From NCBI GenBank assembly GCA_964585635.1, contig CAZPEV010000090.1, forward strand, positions 1-12,581: a DNA stretch of 12,581 bases. Reading direction: 5' to 3'. Below are positions 1 to 6,515 of this stretch, piece after piece (the first letter of the stretch is position 1; every line of letters starts with the position of its first letter). The notes below the pieces were generated by a model that saw only the letters and a program-made list of their open reading frames with translations, was not told where the DNA came from and ran no database searches. A program made the position numbers and the translations under genes. Source of the DNA: CAZPEV01 sp964585635. GTDB taxonomy: Bacteria; Zixibacteria; MSB-5A5; GN15; JAAZOE01.

Positions 1-600
1 AAGCAAGGCCGCCAGCGAACACAGAACGCCGACGGACAGCGACAGCCTGAGCGCCCAGACCATGTCATATCCGGCGACAGTCGCAAAATACTCCACCAGT
101 TGGCCGAAAATCAGTGACCCGACCACGCCGGCCATGACCGCGATACCGAACGACAACGAGAACAGGTACGGCCGTTCGGTCGGAGTTGAATTACGCATGA
201 AAAACGGCGCGGCAGCGATCCGATGGAAGGTCATCATGATACCGGCGCAAAAATAAGCGCCCCAGATCAGCCCGGAGAGGTCCGTATACACCGTAATCAA
301 TCCGAAGATCACATATCCGACGGTTGAGACCACCAGTACCGGTTTTAGGCGGATGCGCGATAGCAAAAGCGCCCCCGGAATCGATACCACGGTCATACCG
401 ATTGCCCCGGCCGATAGCACCGATCCGATGAAGCCCTCGCCGTATCCCTTTTCACGGAGATATAGATTAAGCAGCAGGCTGAACGACGCGAAAGTCATGC
501 CGATGAAAAAAGCCCCCAAGAGGTACTTGCGGGCATTGGGCGTCAGCCGGCGAAGGTCACGGAAATACGTTATGGCGCCCTGTCGCATCTTGGCCATCAT
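1..600 (-). CDS. MFS transporter, N-terminal half (truncated by window edge)
   Basis: The reading frame is open from an ATG at 600 to the window edge, giving 200 residues with no stop, so the C-terminal half lies outside. About six hydrophobic segments are visible (roughly residues 26-48, 58-80, 87-106, 111-131, 147-170 and 181-200), matching the first six-helix bundle of a major facilitator superfamily permease. A short basic loop, SRIRLKP, follows helix 2, where the MFS family has its conserved cytoplasmic loop. The start is supported by AAGGAGA about 11 bases upstream. A second ATG follows immediately and another is at codon 5. The gene lies 71 bases downstream of the epimerase-like gene on the same strand and could be co-transcribed with it. 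The substrate cannot be told. An inner-membrane location is inferred from the helices. Confidence 0.85.
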   Translation of the reverse strand, partial: MMAKMRQGAITYFRDLRRLTPNARKYLLGAFFIGMTFASFSLLLNLYLREKGYGEGFIGSVLSAGAIGMTVVSIPGALLLSRIRLKPVLVVSTVGYVIFGLITVYTDLSGLIWGAYFCAGIMMTFHRIAAAPFFMRNSTPTERPYLFSLSFGIAVMAGVVGSLIFGQLVEYFATVAGYDMVWALRLSLSVGVLCSLAALL

Positions 601-671
601 TATTCGAATCTATCTCCTTATTCTTTGTGGCAGGACGGGTTCGCGGCAGACTGTGGCAGCCTGGACGCCTA

Positions 672-1514
672 TCATGAAGCTCGAAACTCGCCGGCGCAGA
701 TGAATTCCACCGGCCCTTTGATGATCATTTCGTCGCCGGCGGATTTCCATGTGACCTGCAGAATGCCGGCCGGGGCATGAACGTCGACCACTCGCGTCGT
801 GAAACCGCGCATGACGGCGATTGCCACCGCCGCCGCCGCTCCCGTTCCAGAGGATGAGGTTGCTCCAACCCCGCGCTCCCAATCGCGCACCTCCAGGGTA
901 TCGGCGTCGCGGACGACGACAAAGCCGACATTGATCCGATGCGGAAATAACGAATCGACCTCCAATTCGCGACCGATGCCTTGCCAGTCGAATTCGAAAT
1001 CGTCACAGAAGAGAATCAAATGGGGGTTGCCGATCGACACGGCCGAGGCGATATACGTCCGCTCACCGCACGTCACCTCCTGGTTGATAAAGAACGGCTG
1101 CGGCACGGCCATCGGAATGCGAGACGTCGCAAATTCCGGCTTTCCCAGTGAGGCCGACATCACCCGACGTGTCGATGAGCCTCCATGAAAAGCCACCCGC
1201 GATATCCCGGAACCGGTCAGCAACTCGGTGCTCGGCCCGGCGATTATTCCGGCATTTAGCAGGTGCATAGCGGCGATGCGGATCCCGTTGCCGGATTTTT
1301 CTGCCCAACTCCCATCGGCGTTATAAATGTCAACCTGAAGCCCCGGTGCGACGCCGGAAACGATCAAGAGACCGTCGGCGCCGACGCCTGCGGTCGGATT
1401 GCAGATTGCCTGAGCCAGGGACTCGAATCGTTTCATCCGCCCTCGTTGCTGGATTTTATCCAGGACAATGAAGCTGTTGCCCAGGGCCTGGTATTTGGCA
1501 AACGATATTGTCAT
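672..1514 (-). CDS. dapF: Diaminopimelate epimerase family protein lacking both catalytic cysteines
   Basis: This 280-residue protein has the normal DapF length (E. coli 274) and fold signatures: ALGNSFIVLD at 10-19, GVGADG at 43-48, NADGS at 65-69, SGNGIR at 74-79, GNPH at 162-165, and WERGVGA plus SGTGA at 212-226. DapF converts LL- to meso-diaminopimelate in lysine and peptidoglycan synthesis, using two cysteines as acid and base. Those sit in CGNG and CGTG motifs. Here the codons are TCC (1293-1295, Ser74) and TCT (849-851, Ser222), so both are serine, while the His165 and Glu213 that line the pocket are kept. The protein may therefore be a non-epimerase paralogue or use different chemistry. 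The fold call is firm and the enzymatic call is not. It follows an aminotransferase gene across a terminator. No good ribosome-binding site precedes the ATG. Confidence 0.88.
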   Translation of the reverse strand: MTISFAKYQALGNSFIVLDKIQQRGRMKRFESLAQAICNPTAGVGADGLLIVSGVAPGLQVDIYNADGSWAEKSGNGIRIAAMHLLNAGIIAGPSTELLTGSGISRVAFHGGSSTRRVMSASLGKPEFATSRIPMAVPQPFFINQEVTCGERTYIASAVSIGNPHLILFCDDFEFDWQGIGRELEVDSLFPHRINVGFVVVRDADTLEVRDWERGVGATSSSGTGAAAAVAIAVMRGFTTRVVDVHAPAGILQVTWKSAGDEMIIKGPVEFICAGEFRAS

Positions 1515-1553
1515 CGGGGGATCAAATTAACCGGACTCGACGGTGAAGTAAAC

Positions 1554-1580
1554 AAAAAACCCGCTTTTCCGGCGGGTTTT
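1554..1580 (-). terminator. Rho-independent terminator after the aminotransferase gene
   Basis: A perfect 9-bp inverted repeat (AAAACCCGC at 1556-1564 with GCGGGTTTT at 1572-1580) encloses a 7-base loop. Read on the minus strand it ends in a run of six T. It lies 66 bases after the aminotransferase stop and 40 bases before the epimerase-like start. It should therefore uncouple the two genes, and the epimerase-like gene would need its own promoter or read-through. Confidence 0.85.
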
Positions 1581-1645
1581 CTGCAATCTCCTGACCAGAT
1601 GCAGGTCGGGCAGCACGCGAATGACACAGATCGGATGCGGCGGAT

Positions 1646-2836
1646 TTACCGCATGTTCTCGGTGATGATCTTCCCTAGCCGCTTTATCCCCTCGACGATT
1701 TGTTCCTCGCTGGCGTGAGAGAAATTCAACCGCATGGTGTTTTCACCGCCGCCATTGGGGAAGAACGGCGAGCCATAGACGTAGGCTACCTTGGCGGCGA
1801 CCGCCTTGGGCAGCAGATTCTTGGCTGACATCCCCTGCGGCAGCATGATCCACAGGAACAGCCCCCCCTGCGGCTTGTTGAACTTGACTTCCGGCGGGAA
1901 GTACTCGCCGATGGCCTTGACCATCAGGTCGCGCCGCGCGCCGTATGTCCGGCGAAGCTTCTCGATATGCGTATCCAGCTTGCCCATCCGCAGGTACTCG
2001 AGGAGGACCATCTGCCCAAACGTATTGGTGTGCAGGTCGCAGCATTGCTTCACCCGTTCGAAGATCGGCATCATATCCGCCGGCGCAATCAACCAGGCGA
2101 TGCGGAAACCGGGAGCGACGATTTTCGAGAAGGTCGACAGCGAGATGACCGTGTCGCCGCCGAGCGCCCGCAACGATGCCACCGGCTCGCCCTCGAACCG
2201 CAGATCACCATAGGGATTGTCATCCACGATCGGCAAATAATATTTGTTGGCCAGTTCGATGAGTTGCAGCCGACGTTTGAGCGACATCGTCACCCCGGAC
2301 GGGTTCTGGAAGTTCGGAACTACATAGATGAATTTGGGCTTACAGGTCTTGATGGCGCTCTCAAGCTTGTCGACCACCATTCCATTTTCATCCATGTCCA
2401 CCGTGACATAGGTTGCCTGATAGAAATTGAACGCCTGCAAGGCACCGACATAGGTTGGAGCTTCACAGACGAGACAATCTCCGGGATCGATAAAGGCTCG
2501 CCCAACGATGTCCAGTCCCTGCTGGGATCCGGTGGTAATGAGGATATTTTCGGCCTTGACCTCGGGAATTCGCTTGCGGGCGTATTCGGCAATCGCCTCC
2601 CGAAATTCTATCACCCCCATCGACAATGAATATTGGAGAGCGTTATGGTGATACTTATCGATGGCGCGGATGGCGGCCTCTTTCAGATCGGCTTCCGGAA
2701 ACATCTCCGGCGCCGGATAACCACCGGCAAAGGATATCACTCCCGGTTGGGAGGAAATCTTGAGAATCTCACGGATGATGGAGCTCTCAAGACTGAGCAC
2801 ATGGGGCACCACACCCCACCGTTCGTGTGTCGTCAT
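1646..2836 (-). CDS. PLP-dependent class I/II aminotransferase (2-aminoadipate transaminase-like)
   Basis: From the ATG at 2836 the product has 396 residues, the usual length for this fold-type I family. Visible motifs are ISFAGGYPAPEMFP near 34-47, TTGSQQGLD near 101-109, NPSG near 178-181, DDNPYG near 205-210 (the aspartate and tyrosine that hold the PLP ring and phosphate), STFSK ending in the Schiff-base lysine near 238, and a C-terminal MRLNFSH whose arginine near 369 binds the substrate carboxylate. The N-terminus and the SFAGG motif are typical of the LysN/2-aminoadipate and MocR-type aminotransferase group, which transfers amino groups among 2-oxoglutarate and several amino acids. The exact substrate is not readable. 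Upstream in-frame starts exist (ATG at 2872, TTG at 2890), but the likely promoter at 2879-2906 would start transcription close to 2872, which favours 2836. No strong ribosome-binding site is seen. Confidence 0.9.
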   Translation of the reverse strand: MTTHERWGVVPHVLSLESSIIREILKISSQPGVISFAGGYPAPEMFPEADLKEAAIRAIDKYHHNALQYSLSMGVIEFREAIAEYARKRIPEVKAENILITTGSQQGLDIVGRAFIDPGDCLVCEAPTYVGALQAFNFYQATYVTVDMDENGMVVDKLESAIKTCKPKFIYVVPNFQNPSGVTMSLKRRLQLIELANKYYLPIVDDNPYGDLRFEGEPVASLRALGGDTVISLSTFSKIVAPGFRIAWLIAPADMMPIFERVKQCCDLHTNTFGQMVLLEYLRMGKLDTHIEKLRRTYGARRDLMVKAIGEYFPPEVKFNKPQGGLFLWIMLPQGMSAKNLLPKAVAAKVAYVYGSPFFPNGGGENTMRLNFSHASEEQIVEGIKRLGKIITENMR

Positions 2837-2878
2837 TGTGCTTATTTCCGGTAATTGGGTATTTGGTTCCATACCAAA

Positions 2879-2906
2879 AGGATAATACAAAACAAGGGAA
2901 TGTCAA
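2879..2906 (-). promoter_or_regulatory. Candidate sigma-70-type promoter of the aminotransferase gene
   Basis: On the minus strand there is a perfect TTGACA (2906-2901), a 16-base spacer and TATCCT (2884-2879). A TATTAT overlapping just upstream would leave only 13 bases of spacer, so it fits less well. The position is right for transcription of the gene starting at 2836. The -10 match is poor, so this is a candidate only. Confidence 0.4.
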
Positions 2907-2961
2907 GTATACAACTGCCGAATTGGTGAAAAATATCACAAGTCGCAGGCCTGAAGAAATT

Positions 2962-4188
2962 TTACCGGATCATCATCCCGGCCAGCGTGATACTTCTATC
3001 ACCGTATTTATCCCGTATGCTGTCAAGGGCTCGGGTCAATTGCCGATTCCCCTTTTCGTCTTCATCGACAATTAGATCAAGCTGTGATGGGACGGTTTGA
3101 AGGCAATTGGCTCCTTTTTCATCCGTACATAACTTTGACCTTCTCTCTAAGCGTGAGGCTCGCACGCCCAATAGCCTGACCTTGTATTTCATTCCATACT
3201 CCCGGGGAACCATTTTCAGGGCAAGGTGAAAGATAATATCGCTACGATCGGTCGGGCGAAGAATGGTGTGGGAGCGGGTTATGGTTGAAAAATCGGAGGC
3301 CCGGACTTTGACCGATATCGTCCGCCCGACATAACCCCCCTTTCGCAGTCGCCTGGCCACCTTATCGGACAACCACAAGATCGTCGCCTTGATCAAAGAG
3401 GGGTCTTGAATATCAACGCTGAGGGTTGTTTCATGGGACATTGATTTATCATGGGGCATGTCGCGGTACCGGAGGACCTCGCCGTCATCTGTTCCCCGGG
3501 CCATTACCGTCAGCTTCTCCCCGTTTTTGCCAAATATTTTCTTTACCCAATCAGGTTCTGCTTTGGCCAGGTCGCCCACCGTATATATCCCCTTGGCGTT
3601 TAAGGCTCGTTTGGTGCTTTCCCCCACTCCCCAAAGGGCATCCACCGGCCTGGGGAAAAATATCCCCCGAAATACCGATCGATCCATCACTGTCATTCCA
3701 TCCGGTTTCTGCACTCCGGAGGCTAACTTGGCCAGATACTTGCTGGGAGCGATTCCCATCGAACAGGTCAGGCGCAAGCGGTCCTTTATTTCCTGTTTCA
3801 TCGCTTGGGCCAGTTCCTCCGGTCCTCCGTACAGCCTTTCGGTACCGGTTATATCGAGAAAAGCTTCGTCGATGCTGAACGGCTCGACCATCGGCGTATA
3901 CCGCTCGAATATCTCCTGGAGGCAGGCCGAAGTGTAAACATACTCCCGCAAGGCGGCTGAGACGAATACCCCTTCCGGGCACAACCGTCTGGCCTGAACC
4001 GACGACATGCCGGAGCGAACGCCGTACCGCCGGGCCTCGTACGAGCAGGTGGACACCACCCCCCGCAGGCCGTCACCGCCGATGATAACCGGCTTCCCTT
4101 TCAGCCTGGGATTGTCCCGAATCTCGATGGCCGCAAAAAAGGCGTCCATATCGACGTGAAGAATAACCGGGCTAAAATTGATCATCAT
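2962..4188 (-). CDS. dinB: DNA polymerase IV (Y-family translesion polymerase)
   Basis: This 408-residue protein carries the Y-family catalytic motifs: HVDMDAFFA at 11-19 (metal ligand Asp13), STCSYEARRYGVRSGM at 46-61 for nucleotide binding, and SIDEAFLD at 105-112 (Asp107, Glu108). A helix-hairpin-helix-like stretch, ALWGVGESTKRAL, follows near 184-196, then the little-finger region. QLDLI at 369-373 resembles a sliding-clamp-binding motif, after which the protein runs 35 residues further. It is somewhat longer than E. coli DinB (351). Pol IV copies past damaged bases with low fidelity and is normally SOS-induced. Here it is downstream of lexA. Its ATG (4188) overlaps the TGA of the preceding small gene, which suggests translational coupling. 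A second ATG at 4185 is equally possible as the start. Confidence 0.97.
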   Translation of the reverse strand: MMINFSPVILHVDMDAFFAAIEIRDNPRLKGKPVIIGGDGLRGVVSTCSYEARRYGVRSGMSSVQARRLCPEGVFVSAALREYVYTSACLQEIFERYTPMVEPFSIDEAFLDITGTERLYGGPEELAQAMKQEIKDRLRLTCSMGIAPSKYLAKLASGVQKPDGMTVMDRSVFRGIFFPRPVDALWGVGESTKRALNAKGIYTVGDLAKAEPDWVKKIFGKNGEKLTVMARGTDDGEVLRYRDMPHDKSMSHETTLSVDIQDPSLIKATILWLSDKVARRLRKGGYVGRTISVKVRASDFSTITRSHTILRPTDRSDIIFHLALKMVPREYGMKYKVRLLGVRASRLERRSKLCTDEKGANCLQTVPSQLDLIVDEDEKGNRQLTRALDSIRDKYGDRSITLAGMMIR

Positions 4189-4433
4189 TCCACCCAGATT
4201 TTACTGATCGCCCAACTGGTCTTGCGCTCGTCATACGACAGTTGAAAAAAATTGGATGAGCCATCGACGACGGCGAAATGTCTGATCCGATAGGCTCCGA
4301 CGTCGGTTTTCCAATCGCCGGTTACCTCGGATATTTTGTATATCCGATCCTTCCAGCGAAACCGGGATGGTTTCATGCGGTTATTCTGAAATAACACCAC
4401 GACGTCAATTTGTTCATCCATCTCTTGGTACAT
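4185..4433 (-). CDS. Small DUF6504-like protein in the dinB operon
   Basis: This 82-residue soluble protein has no signal peptide or membrane segment. It has the pattern PSRFRWKDRIYKI (about residues 22-34), a central tryptophan, a GAYRIRHF segment and a C-terminal SWAISKIWVE, all consistent with a small beta-rich domain. The layout resembles DUF6504 proteins, which are often found beside Y-family polymerase genes. The function of that family is unknown to me. The stop overlaps the dinB start by ATGA, so the two are almost certainly co-expressed and this gene is likely part of the damage response. The start is uncertain: GTG at 4436, ATG at 4433 and ATG at 4421 are all in frame, and none has a strong ribosome-binding site. 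Confidence 0.75.
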   Translation of the reverse strand: MYQEMDEQIDVVVLFQNNRMKPSRFRWKDRIYKISEVTGDWKTDVGAYRIRHFAVVDGSSNFFQLSYDERKTSWAISKIWVE

Positions 4434-4445
4434 CACCGTATTCGA

Positions 4446-4523
4446 TTAGTTAAACAAGCACTTTACAATACTCGCTCTACACATTAAAAATAAAAGGATT
4501 GCGAAAACCGCATATTTGCGCAT
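4446..4523 (-). CDS. Possible 25-residue hydrophobic peptide between lexA and dinB
   Basis: An ATG at 4523 is preceded by AGAGGAG at good spacing, better than the start sites of either small neighbour. It opens a 25-codon frame ending TAA at 4446-4448. The peptide starts MRKYAVFAILLFLMC, a basic start followed by a hydrophobic run long enough to cross or insert into a membrane, then a short tail with a lysine and a second cysteine. It could be a membrane peptide, a leader peptide for the downstream genes, or chance. Its place inside an SOS cassette recalls SOS-induced membrane peptides such as TisB, but I see no sequence similarity to any known one. Confidence 0.35.
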   Translation of the reverse strand: MRKYAVFAILLFLMCRASIVKCLFN

Positions 4524-4532
4524 AACGCTCCT

Positions 4533-4552
4533 CTTAAGTAAAACTTTAAGTT
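4533..4552 (-). promoter_or_regulatory. Dyad symmetry upstream of the dinB operon (candidate operator)
   Basis: Two overlapping dyads occur just upstream of the AGAGGAG site. One is AACTT/AAGTT around a single base (4542-4552). The other is CTTAAGT with ACTTTAAG (4533-4550), with one bulged base. On the minus strand the first reads GAAC-TTAA-AGTT, loosely like the Gram-positive LexA box GAAC-N4-GTTC. This is suggestive only. Confidence 0.25.
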
Positions 4553-4611
4553 CCGATTTTGCTTGTACCAGGGGGACATCCCGATTTCCGTACTGGCCAT
4601 TTCACTATTTG

Positions 4612-5232
4612 CTATCTGATTTTGCGCATCAGGCCGACGACCCGCCCGGCGATATAAAATCCAGGCGTATTCCGTTCGACAATAATCGGTCCAAAGGCCT
4701 CATTCTGTGGCTCCAAACGAACCCGCCGCTTCTCCGGGTAGTATTTCTTGACCGTGGCTTCCTCGCCGATCACCGCCACGACAACATCCCCCTTTAACGG
4801 CTCGGCCGCCTTGTCCACCAGCACGTAATCGCCGTCATATATGCCGGCGTTGACCATCGATTCCCCTTTTACCCGCAGGCAGAAGACCTCCTCGGTCGGT
4901 AAGAACGAGGTATCGATGGCCAGTTCTCCCTCTCGGTTTTCAATAGCGGTGATCGGAAACCCGGCCGGTACCGACCCGACCACGGGCACCCGGGCGAATC
5001 TGACCATGCCGTCGCGCACCAGTTCGATTCCGCGCGAGACCAATTTTTGACGATGGATGTACCCCTTATGCTCGAGCACGTCCAACGCCGATCGGACACC
5101 ATTGGTCGATGATATCCGAAATCGTTGTCCGATTTCCCGGATGGTCGGCGGCATCCCAGAACCATTGATTTTTTCCTCGATAAAGGCCAAAATCTGCTTC
5201 TGACGTTCCGTCAGTTTCTTACGGGGACCCAT
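4612..5232 (-). CDS. lexA: LexA repressor
   Basis: This 206-residue protein has the standard LexA length and architecture. An N-terminal winged helix (about 1-70, with TERQKQILAFI and PPTIREIGQRF) is followed by a linker and an S24-type autoprotease. The cleavage pair is Ala90-Gly91 in VGSVPAGFP. The catalytic serine is Ser125 in KGESM and the lysine is Lys162 in ATVKKYY. In the SOS response LexA represses repair genes and cleaves itself when activated RecA binds. The ATG at 5232 is preceded by a near-perfect GGAGGTGAT only four bases away. It lies 175 bases upstream of the small gene-dinB pair on the same strand, its likely target. The recognition helix does not let me name the operator sequence. 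Confidence 0.98.
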   Translation of the reverse strand: MGPRKKLTERQKQILAFIEEKINGSGMPPTIREIGQRFRISSTNGVRSALDVLEHKGYIHRQKLVSRGIELVRDGMVRFARVPVVGSVPAGFPITAIENREGELAIDTSFLPTEEVFCLRVKGESMVNAGIYDGDYVLVDKAAEPLKGDVVVAVIGEEATVKKYYPEKRRVRLEPQNEAFGPIIVERNTPGFYIAGRVVGLMRKIR

Positions 5233-5271
5233 ATCACCTCCACGGCATCTTCGGTTATCCCATCCATGGTC

Positions 5272-5300
5272 AAAATACTGCTCAAACGTTCACCCGTCAA
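5272..5300 (-). promoter_or_regulatory. Candidate lexA promoter with a GAAC-type dyad in the spacer
   Basis: On the minus strand TTGACG (5300-5295), a 17-base spacer and TATTTT (5277-5272) lie 40 bases upstream of the lexA start. The spacer contains GAAC-GTTT-GAGC, an imperfect relative of GAAC-N4-GTTC, in the place expected for an autoregulating LexA site. Just upstream, 5305-5317 holds a perfect AAAATC-G-GATTTT dyad. The promoter is fairly good, while the operator reading is weak. Confidence 0.5.
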
Positions 5301-5399
5301 TCATAAAATCGGATTTTTGTCCCGGCCGGACTGCAAATGTGATGACGATATGTGGTCTTTCGGCAACCTATCGTCCCTGCCGAGACCGGCTTATTCCGC

Positions 5400-5427
5400 T
5401 TGACACTCTTGTCCAAAGTGTTAGATT
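5400..5427 (+). promoter_or_regulatory. Candidate promoter of the DUF1573 selenoprotein gene
   Basis: A perfect TTGACA (5400-5405), 16-base spacer and TAGATT (5422-5427) lie about 94 bases before the ATG. The spacer region is bounded by an inverted repeat, ACACT (5403-5407) and AGTGT (5417-5421), nine bases apart, which could be a repressor site. It is divergent from the lexA promoter 100 bases away. Confidence 0.5.
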
Positions 5428-5520
5428 GAGGCTGCCTGGTGCGTGCAGGCAAACAGGAACTTTTCGCATAGTTGTGAATATAAATGGCAGAACAACTCAT
5501 CTGTGGAGGCGTAAGGATTG

Positions 5521-6318
5521 ATGCGTAAGACGTTGCTACTGACCGCCATCGCGCTGATATTGGTATTCCTGCTGTCGTCTCTGGCCATGGCTCTGCCGAA
5601 GATGTTTATTCCTGAGCAGGAATTCAACTTCGGCTTTGTGCCACAAAATTCCAAAATCTCGCATATGTTTTGGATTAAATCGGTTGGAGAAGACTCGCTG
5701 ATCATTATCAGCGTCAAACCTGGGTGAGGCTGCACTCAGGCTCCTTTGTCAAAAAAGGAGCTTGCTGTCGGTGACAGCACTGATCTCGAAATCATTTTCT
5801 CGACCGGAACGAATGTCGGCAAGGTATCCAAGCGGCCGGCCATTACAACAAATGAAGGGCCGCCCGGGGGGCACGTCGGGATCTCCACGGAGGTGGTCCG
5901 CCAACCCGATTCGACTTATCCGATCATTATCAACCCGTACCGGCTGTATGTGTCCAAGGCGGATACGATTGAGATCGACGAGGCCAAATTCACCATTAGG
6001 AATGTGTCTGATCAGGAACTTGGGGTAAAGGTCATTGACGCGCCTTACGGATATTTCAGACTGGATATTCCCAAGTCCATTAAAGCTGGCGCGGCGGTCG
6101 ACTGCAAATTAAAGGTGAATCCTGAATTTCTCAAGGATTCCTTTGAGAAGTCGGTGACGATTGAATTGGCCGACGCGGCCAAGACCAGATTCACGATTCC
6201 CGTGGTGCGACGGTTGATCGGCAGCCAGGCGACCCAGCCTGCGCCGACGGCTCCGGTAACTCCTCCGGCTCCGGCCAAGACCATACCGCCGCCGCCCAAG
6301 CATGGGGGAACCAACTGA
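5521..6318 (+). CDS. Exported DUF1573-type protein, probable selenoprotein (in-frame TGA at 5725)
   Basis: Reading through one TGA (5725-5727, residue 69) gives a 265-residue protein. Residues 1-24 form a signal peptide (basic start, long hydrophobic core, cleavage near AMA-LP). The first domain has the DUF1573 pattern: a fold-start FNFGFVPQ, a hydrophobic strand ending VKPG, then the usual Cys-Gly-Cys-Thr, here encoded TGA-GGC-TGC-ACT, and later a VGDS turn and TGTNVGK. A second Ig-like domain (about 140-235) and a Pro/Ala-rich tail follow. The TGA sits exactly on the first cysteine of the CGC motif, similarity continues in the same frame, and a SECIS-like hairpin follows. Selenocysteine is therefore more likely than a nonsense mutation. 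The Sec-Gly-Cys motif suggests an extracytoplasmic redox role. GGAGG and AAGGA precede the ATG. The alternative is a pseudogene or a one-base sequencing error. Confidence 0.78.
5725..5764 (+). promoter_or_regulatory. UGA codon and SECIS-like hairpin in the DUF1573 gene
   Basis: After the TGA (5725-5727), bases 5737-5747 pair with 5754-5764 to give 11 pairs, ten Watson-Crick and one G-U. They close a six-base loop, GTCAAA. There are 20 bases between the TGA and the loop, and the loop begins with G. Both meet the known rules for bacterial SECIS elements (loop about 16-37 bases after UGA, with a G in its first two positions). The stem would recruit SelB during translation. Binding itself is inferred. 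Confidence 0.75.
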
Positions 6319-6338
6319 GTCGGGCCACCAGATTTATG

Positions 6339-6379
6339 CCGCCTGCTCCGCAGTCGCGGGACAGGCGGTTTTCATTTTA
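6339..6379 (+). terminator. Rho-independent terminator after the DUF1573 gene
   Basis: A 7-bp outer stem (CCGCCTG at 6339-6345 with CAGGCGG at 6362-6368) contains a GC-rich inner stem, TCCGC against GCGGGA. It is followed by TTTTCATTTT. It begins 20 bases after the stop codon, so the downstream HesB-like gene is probably transcribed separately. I find no convincing promoter in the rest of the 197-base gap. Confidence 0.85.
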
Positions 6380-6515
6380 TCCTTTGCCCTGGCCGAAGTC
6401 GCATCATGTACTGTCTTTACGATCCGGAACCAAACGGCCGCAATGGCGGTTATAAATCCTGTCGAATAGGTGATTATTTGGTCCTGATGTAATCTGCATA
6501 AGGAGAACCAGCTTC

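Noticed and set aside
1263..1718. Plus-strand open frame of 151 codons.
   Set aside because: It is antisense to the epimerase-like gene and crosses the terminator, with no family features.
4560..4611. GGGATGTCCC inverted repeat after lexA as a terminator.
   Set aside because: The stem is only four pairs and no T run follows, so read-through from lexA to dinB remains possible.
4516..4797. Plus-strand open frame of 93 codons.
   Set aside because: It lies opposite the 3' end of lexA and has composition typical of an antisense shadow.
5321..5331. TCCCGGCCGGA palindrome upstream of lexA.
   Set aside because: It is short and GC-rich with no second copy in the window, and chance is enough to explain it.
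5297..5500. Minus-strand open frame of 67 codons upstream of lexA.
   Set aside because: It covers the divergent promoters, has no ribosome-binding site and does not resemble any family I know.
5725..5727. TGA as a genome-wide recoded sense codon (Trp or Gly).
   Set aside because: TGA also ends the epimerase-like gene, the ABC ATPase, the HesB-like gene and others at their natural family ends. Both internal TGAs replace cysteine, which fits selenocysteine only.
5521..6318. DUF1573 gene as a pseudogene with a nonsense mutation.
   Set aside because: It is kept as an alternative. The rest of the frame is intact, the codon sits on the motif cysteine, a SECIS-like hairpin follows, and a known selenoprotein family is next door.
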